A stretch of 64,000 bases of DNA, from NCBI GenBank assembly GCA_016866235.1, contig VGMW01000003.1:1-64000 (forward strand), given 5' to 3'. The stretch's first letter is position 1, and each line of letters starts with the position of its first letter. The position numbers and the translations under genes are program-made. Below are positions 1-9,581 of this stretch, in pieces. This stretch comes from Bacteroidota bacterium (lineage in GTDB: Bacteria; Bacteroidota; Bacteroidia; Cytophagales; Cyclobacteriaceae). The notes below the pieces were generated by a model. That model saw nothing but the letters and a program-made list of their open reading frames with translations. It was not told the DNA's origin and searched no databases.

Positions 1-1
1 A

Positions 2-1456
2 TGGAAGATGGGTTCGAGCGATAAAATGGTGGCGGCAGCCACTGCTTTACTGGAGGATGCTGATCAGCGGGTTAGGATGCAGGCAGCGCTGAGTTTAAGT
101 GTGTTGGGGGAGCAGTCATTGAATCGAAACCGTGCGCTGATTGGACCTGCACTGGTTGCAAGCGCTGGTTTGTCCATGGACGAATGGAACGTATCGGCTT
201 TGGTATTGGCTGCAAAGATTTTTCCAGATGAGTTGTTTTCCGGTGTGATGTCGGCATCACCTAAGGACCACAACATTCAACTTTTATCGAGCCTGGCGCA
301 ACAATGTGGAAGCAGGGAGGAAAAGGCTTCGCGTTGTCTGGAGGTTTTGGCTGAAAATTTTAGGAGCGATAGGAATGTAGTGCTGAGGTCATTCGCTGAA
401 GGGTTAAAATCCACCGGCCTCAATGGAAAAAGAAAGCTTCCGGATGCAAGCCTGGCGTTGCTCGCCGGGATGGAGGGTGCAGGGGATGAAGAGACGGTGG
501 CCATAGTGGCCAACATCCGTCGAGGATTGGGACTTCCTATGACCGATGGATTCAAAATGCTGAGCAAGCGATCATTGATCCTATTGGCAGATACTTCGGC
601 AGCCGATAGCCTTCGCATCAGGCAGTTTCCTCTGGTGGATTTTGTGGCCTACAAGGATAAAGCCGATGTGCTTTTTGGATGTCTGGGTCAGCAGCAGCCG
701 TTGAAAATCCAGGAGCTTGCTGCGCGTCAGCTGGCTGACATCCAGGAAGTTTCTATTGGCCGCCGCATCGTGGATCAGTGGACTGAGTTGGGTCCTGCGC
801 TCAGAAAGGGTTTAAGCGATTTATTGATTTACAATGAGCTTCACCACGATGCTTTGTTGTCTGGATTGGAATCTGGTAAAATCAACATCGGTGAAATGAA
901 TTTTGACTTGGAACGCAGGCGCCAGTTGTTGTGGTGGACCGACAACAAGGAAACGAATCGGCGGGCAGAACGATTGTTCACGGATTCCGGTGTAACCACC
1001 CGTAAGGAAGCCATTGCTTCCATGGCAGAGGCATTGACGTTGCATGGCGATAAGTTGAAGGGTTTGAAGGTGTTTGAAAACCTTTGTTCTGGCTGTCACC
1101 GTTATGGCACGGTGGGTATTGAAGTTGGGCCTGTATTAACGGAGATCAATCGGAAGAGCAAAGAGACGATACTTCATGAGATCCTGGATCCGAATGCGGC
1201 GGTGGACACCAGGTACATCAGTCACCGAATCGACACCAGGGATGGCAGGGTATATTTGGGAATTGTTGAAAAGGAAACGGATGAAGAAGTAATACTGGTC
1301 AAACAAGGAGGTGAGCGTATTGCCGTGAGCAGGAGGGACATCAAGAGATTTTCTTCATTGGGTGTTTCGTTAATGATGGAGGGTTTGGAGCAAAGTATGA
1401 ATCAGCAGGAAATGGCTGATCTGCTTGAGTTTTTACAAAAGGGTATTGAAAAATAA
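2..1456 (+). CDS. HEAT-repeat protein with C-terminal c-type haem-binding domain (5' end outside window)
   Basis: The reading frame is open to the left edge; the codons before the first in-window ATG (position 8) are sense codons, so the true N-terminus lies upstream. Counting from that ATG, roughly the first 320 residues are leucine/alanine-rich helical repeats of HEAT type. Residues 360-364 read CSGCH, a c-type haem attachment site, followed by the DPNAAVDTRY-type segment known from the Pirellula/Verrucomicrobium-type putative haem-binding domain family. Such domains usually sit at the C-terminus of large periplasmic dehydrogenase or propeller proteins, so an exported electron-transfer role is inferred. 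The substrate cannot be told from this part. The small lipoprotein gene follows 11 bp downstream. Confidence 0.8.
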   Translation, partial: WKMGSSDKMVAAATALLEDADQRVRMQAALSLSVLGEQSLNRNRALIGPALVASAGLSMDEWNVSALVLAAKIFPDELFSGVMSASPKDHNIQLLSSLAQQCGSREEKASRCLEVLAENFRSDRNVVLRSFAEGLKSTGLNGKRKLPDASLALLAGMEGAGDEETVAIVANIRRGLGLPMTDGFKMLSKRSLILLADTSAADSLRIRQFPLVDFVAYKDKADVLFGCLGQQQPLKIQELAARQLADIQEVSIGRRIVDQWTELGPALRKGLSDLLIYNELHHDALLSGLESGKINIGEMNFDLERRRQLLWWTDNKETNRRAERLFTDSGVTTRKEAIASMAEALTLHGDKLKGLKVFENLCSGCHRYGTVGIEVGPVLTEINRKSKETILHEILDPNAAVDTRYISHRIDTRDGRVYLGIVEKETDEEVILVKQGGERIAVSRRDIKRFSSLGVSLMMEGLEQSMNQQEMADLLEFLQKGIEK

Positions 1457-1467
1457 TTTCTGTTGAT

Positions 1468-1848
1468 ATGAAATATTTACTGTGGGTGGTTGTCATTTTT
1501 TCCTCTTGTTCTGAAGCAGGAAAAAAGATTGAAACAGAGATCCTTCCTGAGGATCTGATTGGTAAGACCATTGAATACCGTTATGGAGAATCGGTTTATC
1601 ATGTCACGTTGGATACGGATAGTACGATGCATTGGGAGGCGATGGCAGGTGATGAGAAAGGTGCTTTTGAGCGTGAGACCTATTTCATGGAAGCGATTGG
1701 TGACCAAAAGGTATTTATCACCTGGGACGAGGCCAATGGCATTGGTGTTTCGCAGGTGTTGGATTTTAAACAGGGTAAGGTATACAACCACTTGCTGCAG
1801 GACAGGAAACTTAGAAACGGTCACGGAGCGATCCGGGTGTTGAAATAA
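1468..1848 (+). CDS. Small MoaF-like lipoprotein
   Basis: This 126-residue protein starts with a short hydrophobic signal ending in a lipobox-like FSSC, so it is probably a lipoprotein. The rest is a small beta-rich domain with LIGKTIEYRYG near the start and FITWDEANGIGVSQVLD later, a pattern that resembles the calycin-like MoaF family. No catalytic residues are evident. It follows the haem-binding protein by 11 bp on the same strand and may be cotranscribed. The family assignment comes from pattern recall only; the function is unknown. Confidence 0.7.
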   Translation: MKYLLWVVVIFSSCSEAGKKIETEILPEDLIGKTIEYRYGESVYHVTLDTDSTMHWEAMAGDEKGAFERETYFMEAIGDQKVFITWDEANGIGVSQVLDFKQGKVYNHLLQDRKLRNGHGAIRVLK

Positions 1849-1872
1849 TACTTTTTAATTCTCAGTTTTTGG

Positions 1873-2961
1873 TCAGCTTGGATTCGACTGTTGGCTTTTG
1901 AGGATTTCGGACGGAGTTTTTCCGGTTCTTTTTTTGAGGGCGGCGATGAATGAGGTGCGTGATCTGAAGCCAACAGATTCCCCTAGTGATTGAACGGTGA
2001 AGGTTCCGATTTTGGGATCAACTTTGGTTTGTTCCAGAAAATGATCGATTCGAAGATCATTGATAAAGTCATTAAACGATTGATCGAATTCCTGGTTGAT
2101 GAGTGCCGACAATTGGTAGGCTGGTATGCTAAGCTGGTCGCTCATGGCGCGGAGCGTGAATCCCTGATTGATAAATCCTTTATCGTTTTTTTTCCACTGA
2201 TTGATTTTCTCCATGAAAGCATCGCGTTGTGCAATGGTTAGGTTGAGCGGCTTGGCTTCATGGATTTGAATGGAAGACTTGGGTTCCAGTGCGATCCAGC
2301 CGGACATTCCGTAAAGAATTTTTGGTTTTGCCAGGAGATAAACCGAGATGGTCAGGATGGTCAGGGCAATGGTTGCTACGATGAGGTTTTCGGTAGCGAT
2401 GTGGTTGATGTGAAAAAGTGTTTGTATGAAGACAGCCACAAAACCCAGTGATAGGATTGAGGTTAGTGTTACCAGCCATTGGAAGCGTTCGGAATTGGAG
2501 GGGTGAACGGTTTGGTTTGCCGGAAGGCTGTTGATTCGCTGATTCCAATTCAGCAGCAAGCGGATTTGGAAATAGAGGAAAATGATACCGGTGACAATTC
2601 GTAAGATGGCAGAGTAACCGGGTGGAAGAAGTCCTTCAGGTTCCAATGCGATTCTGGTGTGGTCTGATAGTGCCGCTTCGATCCACCGTTGTTTCTGATT
2701 TGCTGGTTCGATGATGAAGGGGAGGCGGCTGAGGAGATACAATAGGGCGGGGATAAAAAAGTACAGGTCGGATTTTCTTAACCGCAGGTCGTGGTTTAGC
2801 ACGGTTCTGACATATAGGAAGGCAATGGGTCCGATGCAGAAGCCCATGAAAGAGAAAAGTCGGTACAGGTGGGGGAATGCAAGAAAAAATCTGGAAGTAT
2901 AGGCTGCATTGGAGATGATGATGAGGGAGAGGATAAAAACCAGGGCAGCAAGCAGACGTGC
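1873..2961 (-). pseudogene. AraC-family regulator with N-terminal membrane domain, 5'-truncated at a junction
   Basis: The C-terminal ~100 residues form an AraC-type double helix-turn-helix (LRAMSDQLSIPAYQLSALIN, then QSLGESVGFRSRTSFIAALK with KRTGKTPSE). The N-terminal part is a multi-helix membrane domain, as in the membrane-anchored AraC regulators of Bacteroidota. The in-frame ATG at 2847 is not the natural start: sense codons upstream to about 2961 still encode family-like sequence (RLLAALVFILSLIII, FPHLYRLFS). Beyond that point the frame becomes antisense of an OmpA gene and stops at 3028-3030. About 30-40 N-terminal residues are therefore missing. An ATG-initiated 324-residue product (1873-2847) is possible but would lack the first membrane helix or two. 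Confidence 0.75.
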
Positions 2962-2966
2962 GGGCT
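2955..2966. other. Rearrangement or assembly junction: AraC(-) joined head-to-head to OmpA(+)
   Basis: Left of about 2960 the minus strand encodes the N-terminal membrane region of an AraC regulator. Right of about 2962 the plus strand encodes GLGGMDIF..., the middle of a PD40-OmpA protein; the same motif occurs as GLGGLDVF inside the complete paralogue at 12920-14860. Both genes lose their 5' parts at the same point and no intergenic DNA is left between them. This is either a deletion/inversion breakpoint or a misassembly. Confidence 0.7.
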
Positions 2967-3879
2967 GGGAGGCATGGATATTTTTCTGATCGATGATCCC
3001 AATGGTGAGCCGTTGAATGCAACCGGATCATTGAACACTGAAAAGGATGATTTTGGATTGTATTTCACGACCGATCGGCTGGCCAACATGACCAGCAACA
3101 GACTTACTTCGGTAGGCGACGATGACATTTATGGAGTGGAGTTGGACATTCAAAAGATTAAAGAATACATGCGGCCGGCGCCTCGTCTGATCACCGGATT
3201 GGTCAGAGATGGTGAATCAGGTGAAGTGTTGGATGGGACAAAAATCACCATGACCGGTTGTCTTGAACGTAACTATACCACAGCTGGCAGAAAGTCATTG
3301 AATGAATCCATTCCTTATGGATCGGCCAATTGTGAAAAAGGACCGTTGCTGATCCGCTATGAAAAGGATGGGTACGAAACCAAAGAAGTACGTGTTGCGG
3401 GATGGCCCGAAGCCCAAAAAATATTGGATATATCCGAGAATCTGATCAGAAAGCCTGTGCCACAGGAAGAGAAACCGTTGGTACAGGTCAGGATCATGGA
3501 AAACCAAAAGTTCATCATCTATTTTGACTTTGATAGGTTCAACATCAGAAAAGATGCAGCGGATATCCTGGCCAAGGTGGCGTATGTGCTGCTGGAAGAG
3601 TACAAGGCGTCAGAGGTACTGTTAACAGGTCACACCGATACCCGTGGGTCCGTTCAATACAACGAAAGGCTTTCTAAGAACAGGGTAGAGACTGCCAAAA
3701 AATGGCTGGTGGACAGAGGGGTTTCAGCTAAAAGAATTCGAACCGATTACCGAGGTGAATTGCAATTGGCTGTTTTTTGTCAGGATCCGCTCCGTCGCGA
3801 ACAGAATCCCGACCTCTGTTTAACCGAGGCTGAGCACCAGCTGAACCGCCGTGTTGAAATCGAGATTCTGAATAAATAA
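2962..3879 (+). pseudogene. OmpA-family (PD40-OmpA) protein, N-terminally truncated
   Basis: The frame carries the tail of a PD40 propeller (GLGGMDIF, then TGSLNTEKDDFG and SVGDDDIYG), a carboxypeptidase-regulatory-like region (GLVRDGESGEVLDGT) and a C-terminal OmpA peptidoglycan-binding domain (YFDFDRFNIRKDAADIL, LTGHTDTRGS, NRRVEIEI). By comparison with the 646-residue paralogue at 12920, the signal peptide, TPR-like region and most of the propeller, roughly 380 residues, are absent. The frame can be extended left to a GTG at 2869, but that stretch is antisense of the AraC gene and is not OmpA-like. It probably gives no functional product in this form. It faces the minus-strand D-threonine aldolase gene tail-to-tail, 9 bp away. 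Confidence 0.8.
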
Positions 3880-3888
3880 AACTAAACC

Positions 3889-5106
3889 TCAGGCGCCCTT
3901 TCCTCTTCCTAGGATGGGGAGGATCTCAACCACTTTATCGTTTCTGGTGCCGTACATCACGTCATATTCGTTGACGGCCGGATCGCAATGGGGTATGATC
4001 AGCTCCAGTTTATCGCCGATCTTATAACTCTTGTTGATGCTGGTGTAGCTAATCATTCCATATTCATCTGAACCTGCAGCATAGTCGAACCCGGGCTCGC
4101 CGATTACAAATGGATTGGGCTTGTTCAGGGTAAGTGCCTTTGAACCTGCGTCGGTGGTGATCCGACCAGGGAAGTTGGTGTTGATGACGGTCGTGAGCAC
4201 AGTAAGAGAGGATTCGAAATCATCGTAAACCTTCTCGTTATTTTTTCCGCCCGCCTGCATATACTGCAGATCCATGAAAACATAGCTGCCTACCTGAACA
4301 TCGGTGAAGCCATTTACCTCACCCATGATATTATAGGTTCCAGTGCCACCTCCTGAAAATATCTCAAGGTTTAGTCCAGCAGCTTTCATGAGATTGTAGC
4401 TTTCAACTACAGGCTCATAATTTTTTAAGGCTGCGACACGACGATTTTGAAAACCTTTCACGTGCTGGTTCATGCCATCGTAGGCAAGTATTCCGCGAAA
4501 CTTCAGGTTGGGGAGTTTGTCCACCAGCTGGGCAAGCGCCAGGGCCTGCGGACCGTTTGGAATACCAGAACGCTTGATTACGTCGAGGTCAACCACCACA
4601 TCTGCTACGATGCCCATTGCTTTGGCGGCATCGTTCAGGTCGCGGGCATTCTGTGGACTGTCGACGGCCTGAATAAATCCAGCATATTTTTTCCTGTACT
4701 CCATGGCCCGGTTGATTTTTGGAACGGTAACGTTCACGCCGGTCATCAGAACATTCTCAATTCCATTTTCCAGCATTACAATCGATTCACCAAGTTTGGC
4801 GGCGCAGACACCGATCGCACCTGCTTTTAACTGTCGGTGTGCAATGGCTGGACATTTATGGGTTTTGATATGGGGTCGGACACCGATGCCCATGGCCTTC
4901 GCGCCGGACTGGGCAGTGGCAATGTTTTTTTCTAGTTTGTCCAGATCAACACAAAGTGCGGGACTGTCCAATTCCCATTTCGATTTTCCGATTTCATTTA
5001 ATGTTTTTTCAGCGGGTTTGGCGGAAAGATTTCCGGTGGACAATGCTGCGCCGGTGCCGGTGAGCAGACCGGTACGGATGAAATTTCTTCTGTTGAATAA
5101 GGCCAT
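3889..5106 (-). CDS. D-threonine aldolase / D-serine dehydratase-like PLP enzyme, Tat-exported
   Basis: The 405-residue product begins with a twin-arginine signal (NRRNFIRTG followed by a hydrophobic stretch), so export folded with its cofactor is likely. The body is an alanine-racemase-like N-terminal barrel: RPHIKTHK holds the probable PLP lysine (K81), and SGGGTGTYN and VGSYVFMD are phosphate-binding-type motifs. The C-terminal HCDPAVNEYD matches the metal-binding site (His and Asp) of D-threonine aldolases. The expected reaction is retro-aldol cleavage of D-3-hydroxy amino acids or dehydration of D-serine; which of the two cannot be told. It lies 54 bp downstream of the lipoprotein gene on the same strand. 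Confidence 0.88.
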   Translation of the reverse strand: MALFNRRNFIRTGLLTGTGAALSTGNLSAKPAEKTLNEIGKSKWELDSPALCVDLDKLEKNIATAQSGAKAMGIGVRPHIKTHKCPAIAHRQLKAGAIGVCAAKLGESIVMLENGIENVLMTGVNVTVPKINRAMEYRKKYAGFIQAVDSPQNARDLNDAAKAMGIVADVVVDLDVIKRSGIPNGPQALALAQLVDKLPNLKFRGILAYDGMNQHVKGFQNRRVAALKNYEPVVESYNLMKAAGLNLEIFSGGGTGTYNIMGEVNGFTDVQVGSYVFMDLQYMQAGGKNNEKVYDDFESSLTVLTTVINTNFPGRITTDAGSKALTLNKPNPFVIGEPGFDYAAGSDEYGMISYTSINKSYKIGDKLELIIPHCDPAVNEYDVMYGTRNDKVVEILPILGRGKGA

Positions 5107-5160
5107 GGTTTTTTTCTTTTAAACTAATAATTATTTCTTCCGGATGGAAGTATGTAAGGG

Positions 5161-6471
5161 TTATCGTTCGAATTCGATGATGTATTCTGAAAGATATTCG
5201 CTTTTAGGGCCTTCCATATCCTTAAAAAACAGGCGGGCTCTCTTTCCCAGGCGAACACAGGTATAACGGTTGCGGATGTCCTCCTCGGTGTTCATCGGCT
5301 GAAGCGACGGGTACCAAAGGATGTGACCGGGTTTGCTGATGAGCAACTCCGGTTTGGTCCATTGCTGAGCATGATCACCCTCTCCAAGGTCTGCATTGAA
5401 ATTATAGGAGATGTACAGGTTGCTGCCTCTCCAGGATTGTTCTTCTACCCTTCCCATCAGCATGACCCAGCAGTTGAGGTAAGTGTTCCAACTCACCGAC
5501 GGGCCCCAATGAAACTGTTTGTTGGGGGCAGATGCCGGTCCGCCGCCTTCTTCAATCGGAATCTGTAGGGCGGCAATGGGTGAACCTATCGCATCGGGCA
5601 GTGCTTCGAATGCGGAACCATTCCATCTTCTTGCTTTGCCCACCGGTTGATCAAGGTCTGACAGTTTAATTCTTGCCACCGAAATGCATTGGCCGCTCCA
5701 CTCTTTGGCGGGATCATAGGATGCGGAGTCGTACACGCCGGGATATCCGTATTCGCCGTAAAAGAGATAAAGGTAATCGCCGCTGGCAACGGCAGAAGGA
5801 TCTCCGACGCCGCCGGCAAAAGTGTTGGAAGTATTGTGCGGCTTCAGTGTCATGCGGGGTTGAAGATCTTCAATAAAAATTCCTTTGTTTTCCCAGGCAT
5901 AACCACCATTGGTGGATTTCATGATTCCGATGCGGCATACAGCAGCCGGCGAAGTTGGACCTGTCAGACCCCGCGGCCAGTAACGGTCAATATAACCCTC
6001 ACCGGTTTGCGGATTGTAGGGAAAGTTCCAGGGATAATTTTCATTGTGGTAAATGGCGTACAGCGTTTTACCGGAAGCATCGCGCTGATCCTGATACACG
6101 GTTTCAAACCAAACGGCACCGTGAAGGCTGTCCAGCGGTGATGGACCCTTTAGCAGTTTCCCTGGTTTAAAATTGGGGGGCATGGTAGGCACGACAAGGT
6201 CCTCGAAGTTTTGAGCAAACGCCTCATCTGCATTTCGTCCATTGCCAAACCGGAGATTATCGGAATAGCCCCACAAGGTGTCTTCGCCGTGTTTTCCGGG
6301 AAAAATCCGGAATGTATCGGCGATCCATACTTCGGCCATATTGCAATCGACGAACGACTTGAAAAGAAATTTTTCGGTGGGCTGCAGTTTGAAGGTTGGA
6401 TTCTTGTTTGGCTTGCTGCAATTGAATAGAAAAGTGAGCAGCAGAAGAGGCAGCAGGGTAATTATTCGCAT
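5161..6471 (-). CDS. Lipoprotein with glycosidase-like beta-propeller features (unknown function)
   Basis: The 436-residue product has a hydrophobic signal with lipobox LFNC, so it is probably a lipoprotein. The mature part is rich in Trp, Tyr and Gly, with blade-like strings (GVGDPSAVASGDYLYLFYGE, HWGPSVSWNTYLNCWVMLMG, WYPSLQPM). These recall five-bladed propellers of the GH32/43/62 or DUF4185 kind, with the catalytic or ligand residues unassigned. It is 12 bp downstream of an AraC regulator and upstream of the D-threonine-aldolase-like gene, suggesting one operon in which the regulator governs a secreted catabolic pair. I do not recognise a precise family. Confidence 0.7.
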   Translation of the reverse strand: MRIITLLPLLLLTFLFNCSKPNKNPTFKLQPTEKFLFKSFVDCNMAEVWIADTFRIFPGKHGEDTLWGYSDNLRFGNGRNADEAFAQNFEDLVVPTMPPNFKPGKLLKGPSPLDSLHGAVWFETVYQDQRDASGKTLYAIYHNENYPWNFPYNPQTGEGYIDRYWPRGLTGPTSPAAVCRIGIMKSTNGGYAWENKGIFIEDLQPRMTLKPHNTSNTFAGGVGDPSAVASGDYLYLFYGEYGYPGVYDSASYDPAKEWSGQCISVARIKLSDLDQPVGKARRWNGSAFEALPDAIGSPIAALQIPIEEGGGPASAPNKQFHWGPSVSWNTYLNCWVMLMGRVEEQSWRGSNLYISYNFNADLGEGDHAQQWTKPELLISKPGHILWYPSLQPMNTEEDIRNRYTCVRLGKRARLFFKDMEGPKSEYLSEYIIEFER

Positions 6472-6483
6472 GAGGGATGGTAT

Positions 6484-7698
6484 TCAGTTTTTGGTGGTGG
6501 AAACCGCTTTTCCATTCTGAACCAGGAATTCTGTTGGGGTGAGACCGGTAACTTCTTTGAAAGCGGAGTAGAAGTTTGATCTTGAAGCGAATCCTGATTC
6601 AAGACCAATAGAGTCTATGGTAAAGCGACTGAGGTCGGCATCGAGTAAAAGTTTCTGTGCGTGTTGTACGCGGTAGATGGTTTTTAGTGTGGTGAATTTC
6701 TTACCGATTACTGAATTGAGGCAATAGTAAATATGATGGCGTGGGATGTCTAGTGATTCAGCGAGATCTTCGATGGAATAATCGACATTGAGGAAGGGCT
6801 TTTCGTTTTCGAAGTTTTGGGTGATTTTTTCTGCGACCTCCTGAAAGTAGCTGCTGTTGGACTGGAGTGGATCTGCCGTTGGGGTGAGTACTTTTTTGAT
6901 TCCGTTGGACGAATCCGTTTTGGTGTTGGATTTCGGGCTTCGGGGTAGCCCATAGATCACGTTGGGAAAGACGAGCAGCAGGATGGGCAGGATGGCAATC
7001 AGAAAACTGTTTAGCAGGGCGACTGGCAATTCGTAAATGCCGCGGGTTGGGGATTCGATGTTACTGAATTGGATACCGGCGATCAGGTAGTTTAGGCTTA
7101 GGAGAAGAAGGATGCCGGTGAAAGTAAAGAACCATCGTTTGATCTGGTCGCCATGTGTTTCGGTGAATGTATAGCCTTCTAAGGGTTGATTTCTGATCCG
7201 ACGGTTGAACATTTGGATGGCATGCAATGCATACAACATCATAAGGGTTGGTCGGACGATTAGGTTTACCTCGAGGGGGATGATCCAGTTAAGACTGATG
7301 GTTTTAAGGTTGGCGGAGTTTTGTAACAGCTGTTGGGCGATTTCCAGTTTGTAGGTGAACGGGGAGAACAGGTATGGAAGATTGCCAATGAAATGAATGG
7401 TAAATGGAATAAGGTGGAGCAGGTCGCTGCGGTAGAACCTGATCTTGTCTTTGGTTAGTGCACGGGTGTACCAAAAAAGGAGGGGGCCGGCGAGATACCA
7501 GAAGGGTGCGAAGTTGTTGAAGATGATGGCCAGCCAGAAGGCGGAACCTTGTTCGTTTAGGAAGTATTGGTTTAGGGTGAATACGGAGATGATGATCAGG
7601 ATGAGGGAAAGGAAGATGGAAGATCGATTCACCTTCCAGTTGTTGATGGCTACGAGGGCGGAAAGAATGATGCTTAATATGGAGACGTAGAGAATCAA
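6484..7698 (-). CDS. Membrane-bound AraC-family transcriptional regulator
   Basis: The 404-residue product has about seven hydrophobic segments in the first ~250 residues, then a charged linker and a C-terminal AraC HTH domain (IEDLAESLDIPRHHIYYCLN; IDSIGLESGFASRSNFYSAF; KEVTGLTPTEFL). The start is a TTG at 7698: an in-frame stop lies two codons upstream and no ATG is available near the N-terminus, so TTG initiation is inferred. In Bacteroidota such regulators are often autoregulated and sense envelope or extracellular signals. It is the first gene of a likely minus-strand operon with the lipoprotein (12 bp gap) and the PLP enzyme. Confidence 0.85.
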   Translation of the reverse strand: MILYVSILSIILSALVAINNWKVNRSSIFLSLILIIISVFTLNQYFLNEQGSAFWLAIIFNNFAPFWYLAGPLLFWYTRALTKDKIRFYRSDLLHLIPFTIHFIGNLPYLFSPFTYKLEIAQQLLQNSANLKTISLNWIIPLEVNLIVRPTLMMLYALHAIQMFNRRIRNQPLEGYTFTETHGDQIKRWFFTFTGILLLLSLNYLIAGIQFSNIESPTRGIYELPVALLNSFLIAILPILLLVFPNVIYGLPRSPKSNTKTDSSNGIKKVLTPTADPLQSNSSYFQEVAEKITQNFENEKPFLNVDYSIEDLAESLDIPRHHIYYCLNSVIGKKFTTLKTIYRVQHAQKLLLDADLSRFTIDSIGLESGFASRSNFYSAFKEVTGLTPTEFLVQNGKAVSTTKN

Positions 7699-8015
7699 CT
7701 TTTATGTCCGGATTTGATGTCCGGAATCCTCAAAATACGTGATTTTGATCAATTCTGTCCTAATTATTCGATTCTGGACGGCGGAAGGGTCCTGTGGCTT
7801 AAGACGGGCTGATAATTTTATGAACTTTGAAAATGAGATTATAGTCCATGCTTAAAAATTCTCTGTTTAAGAGATATTATTCCCAAAATTGGAATATAAC
7901 CTAAAAATGGAAATTTTATCATGGATTATAGCCTTTAAACGTAATAAAAGTGCTATCATCGCTGCCATTTACTACAAACATTACCACTGATATCAAACAA
8001 CACCCCACTACATCA
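7699..8015. other. Divergent intergenic region with direct repeat ATGTCCGGA
   Basis: This 317-bp AT-rich region separates the minus-strand AraC regulator from the plus-strand T9SS cargo gene and should hold both promoters. The nonamer ATGTCCGGA occurs twice in direct orientation, at 7704-7712 and 7717-7725 (13 bp apart), immediately upstream of the AraC start, a geometry that could be an AraC operator. I found no clean match to the TTTG/TAnnTTTG promoter pattern here. A reading frame extending the cargo gene back to 7950 exists, but ATG 8016 is directly followed by a good signal peptide. Confidence 0.35.
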
Positions 8016-9581
8016 ATGAGAAAGTCACTTCGAAAGCTATTTGGATCAAGGCTACTTTTTGCCTCACTGTTCAGTTTAACCCTTACCGGGGTGTTTGGGC
8101 AGGTTGAGGTGAGTGTGCCATTTAACAAAGGCTTTATTGGATTTCGAGGAAATAACGTTCAGGATGCAAACAACATAACGTTGTTTTCGTCGCTTGGTAT
8201 TCAGAAAGCATTTTTTGTTCAGGTCAACAACACAAACTCCTTCATTTTTGTAAACGAACCTTCTCAGCAGGGAAATGATATCAGGATGACGCTTAGACTG
8301 CAGATGGTCAATGGTCAGACAGTCGATATACCTGGAGGATTGGTATGGGAACGGAAGGAACAAGGTCAAGTAGTTATTTTCGGTTTTTTAGCCCTTACCA
8401 GTGTTAATTTCAACCTGAATCAATATGGTGGTTCAAATTTTCAGATTAACGGAGGGCAAACTGCCGGAAAATCAAACTTTGGATTAGTTAAAATCAATAA
8501 AGAGGCAAGTTTCACTAGTCAGAATACTAATGACGTTAGGGGAGATGCGGCAACATCAGGGCTTCTTGCTGATTTGAATGCTTACCTCAATGAAATTAGT
8601 GGTCTTAGACCTCAAGGTTCAGTCACTGTTAGTTCTTTGACTACTTGTTCAACCAACCCCACCATCAATGGAGGGGTTACATTAGCGGCGGGTGAATCTC
8701 TTTCTGTCTATTTGAATGGTTCTGTTTTCAATAGTTCAACCAGTCCAGCTGTAGTTGTTTCCGGTGGCACCTGGTCACTCAACTTGCCAACCAATTTTCT
8801 TTCAGCTGGTAATACCTATTCGGTGACTGCAACCATCATTAATGCAGCTGGCTACACATTATCTGATGCGACAGCCAATGAATTGGTAGTTTCTGCAGCA
8901 GCTGCTGGTACTATTTCTGGAACTTCAAATATTTGTTTGAATGCTGGATCAGGCACGGTGTCTAATGATTTGGTTGTTACCGTATCGAATGGGTCAATCA
9001 TAAAGTGGCAGTCAGCTACCCTTGCTGATTTCTCAAATGCTGTTGACATCGCAAATTCAACTGCCACACTTACTGTTTCAGTAAATACCACAGCTGTATC
9101 AACCGAGTATTACAGAGCAATTTTAAATTCTGGATGTGGTAATACACCAACTACTGGTTTTAGGGTAAGTGTCACGGATTGCAGTACCGACACCGATGGC
9201 GACGGTGTGACCGATTCACAAGAAATTACTGACGGCACTAATCCTAACTTACCATGTAGTTTTATTTTAGCAAACCAGACCCTCACGCCAAACTCGGATT
9301 GGAATCGTCTGGACTGCGATGGCGATGGCGTGGAAAATGGAACCGAAATCAACAACAGCAACAATACCAATCCGCTGAACAATTGCTCCTTCGTGCTCGC
9401 CAGCCAAACGCTTACACCCGACGCTGCATGGAATTCAGCCGACTGTGACAACGACGGCCGTACAAACAGTCAGGAAAAAACCGACGGCACCGATCCACTC
9501 GATCCAGACACCGATGGTGATGGCGTAAAAGAAGGCCAGGAAGCCACCGACAACACCAATCCTAAAGACCTCTGCTCTTAA
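8016..9581 (+). CDS. T9SS cargo with thrombospondin type-3 repeats, N-terminal part (frame broken at 9579)
   Basis: Translation from ATG 8016 gives MRKSLRKLF, a positive n-region and a hydrophobic signal ending at VFGQ, so the protein enters the Sec pathway. The first ~380 residues are Ser/Thr/Asn-rich beta structure with Ig-like segments. From about 9180 the sequence turns into calcium-binding thrombospondin type-3 repeats (DTDGDGVTDSQE, CDGDGVENGTE). The frame ends at TAA 9579-9581, inside a repeat. Skipping one base there restores the repeat pattern in the next frame, which runs to 11973. The two pieces are thus one gene of about 1,320 codons, interrupted by a single-base insertion or a sequencing error. 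Confidence 0.8.
   Translation: MRKSLRKLFGSRLLFASLFSLTLTGVFGQVEVSVPFNKGFIGFRGNNVQDANNITLFSSLGIQKAFFVQVNNTNSFIFVNEPSQQGNDIRMTLRLQMVNGQTVDIPGGLVWERKEQGQVVIFGFLALTSVNFNLNQYGGSNFQINGGQTAGKSNFGLVKINKEASFTSQNTNDVRGDAATSGLLADLNAYLNEISGLRPQGSVTVSSLTTCSTNPTINGGVTLAAGESLSVYLNGSVFNSSTSPAVVVSGGTWSLNLPTNFLSAGNTYSVTATIINAAGYTLSDATANELVVSAAAAGTISGTSNICLNAGSGTVSNDLVVTVSNGSIIKWQSATLADFSNAVDIANSTATLTVSVNTTAVSTEYYRAILNSGCGNTPTTGFRVSVTDCSTDTDGDGVTDSQEITDGTNPNLPCSFILANQTLTPNSDWNRLDCDGDGVENGTEINNSNNTNPLNNCSFVLASQTLTPDAAWNSADCDNDGRTNSQEKTDGTDPLDPDTDGDGVKEGQEATDNTNPKDLCS

Noticed and set aside
1477-1824. Opposite-strand ORFs inside the small lipoprotein gene and many similar antisense frames elsewhere
   Set aside because: They overlap well-supported genes, lack recognisable domains and are explained by the codon composition of the real gene.
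2869-3879. Complete 336-residue OmpA gene from a GTG at 2869
   Set aside because: The first ~30 codons are antisense of an AraC gene and not OmpA-like; the true gene is truncated at about 2962.
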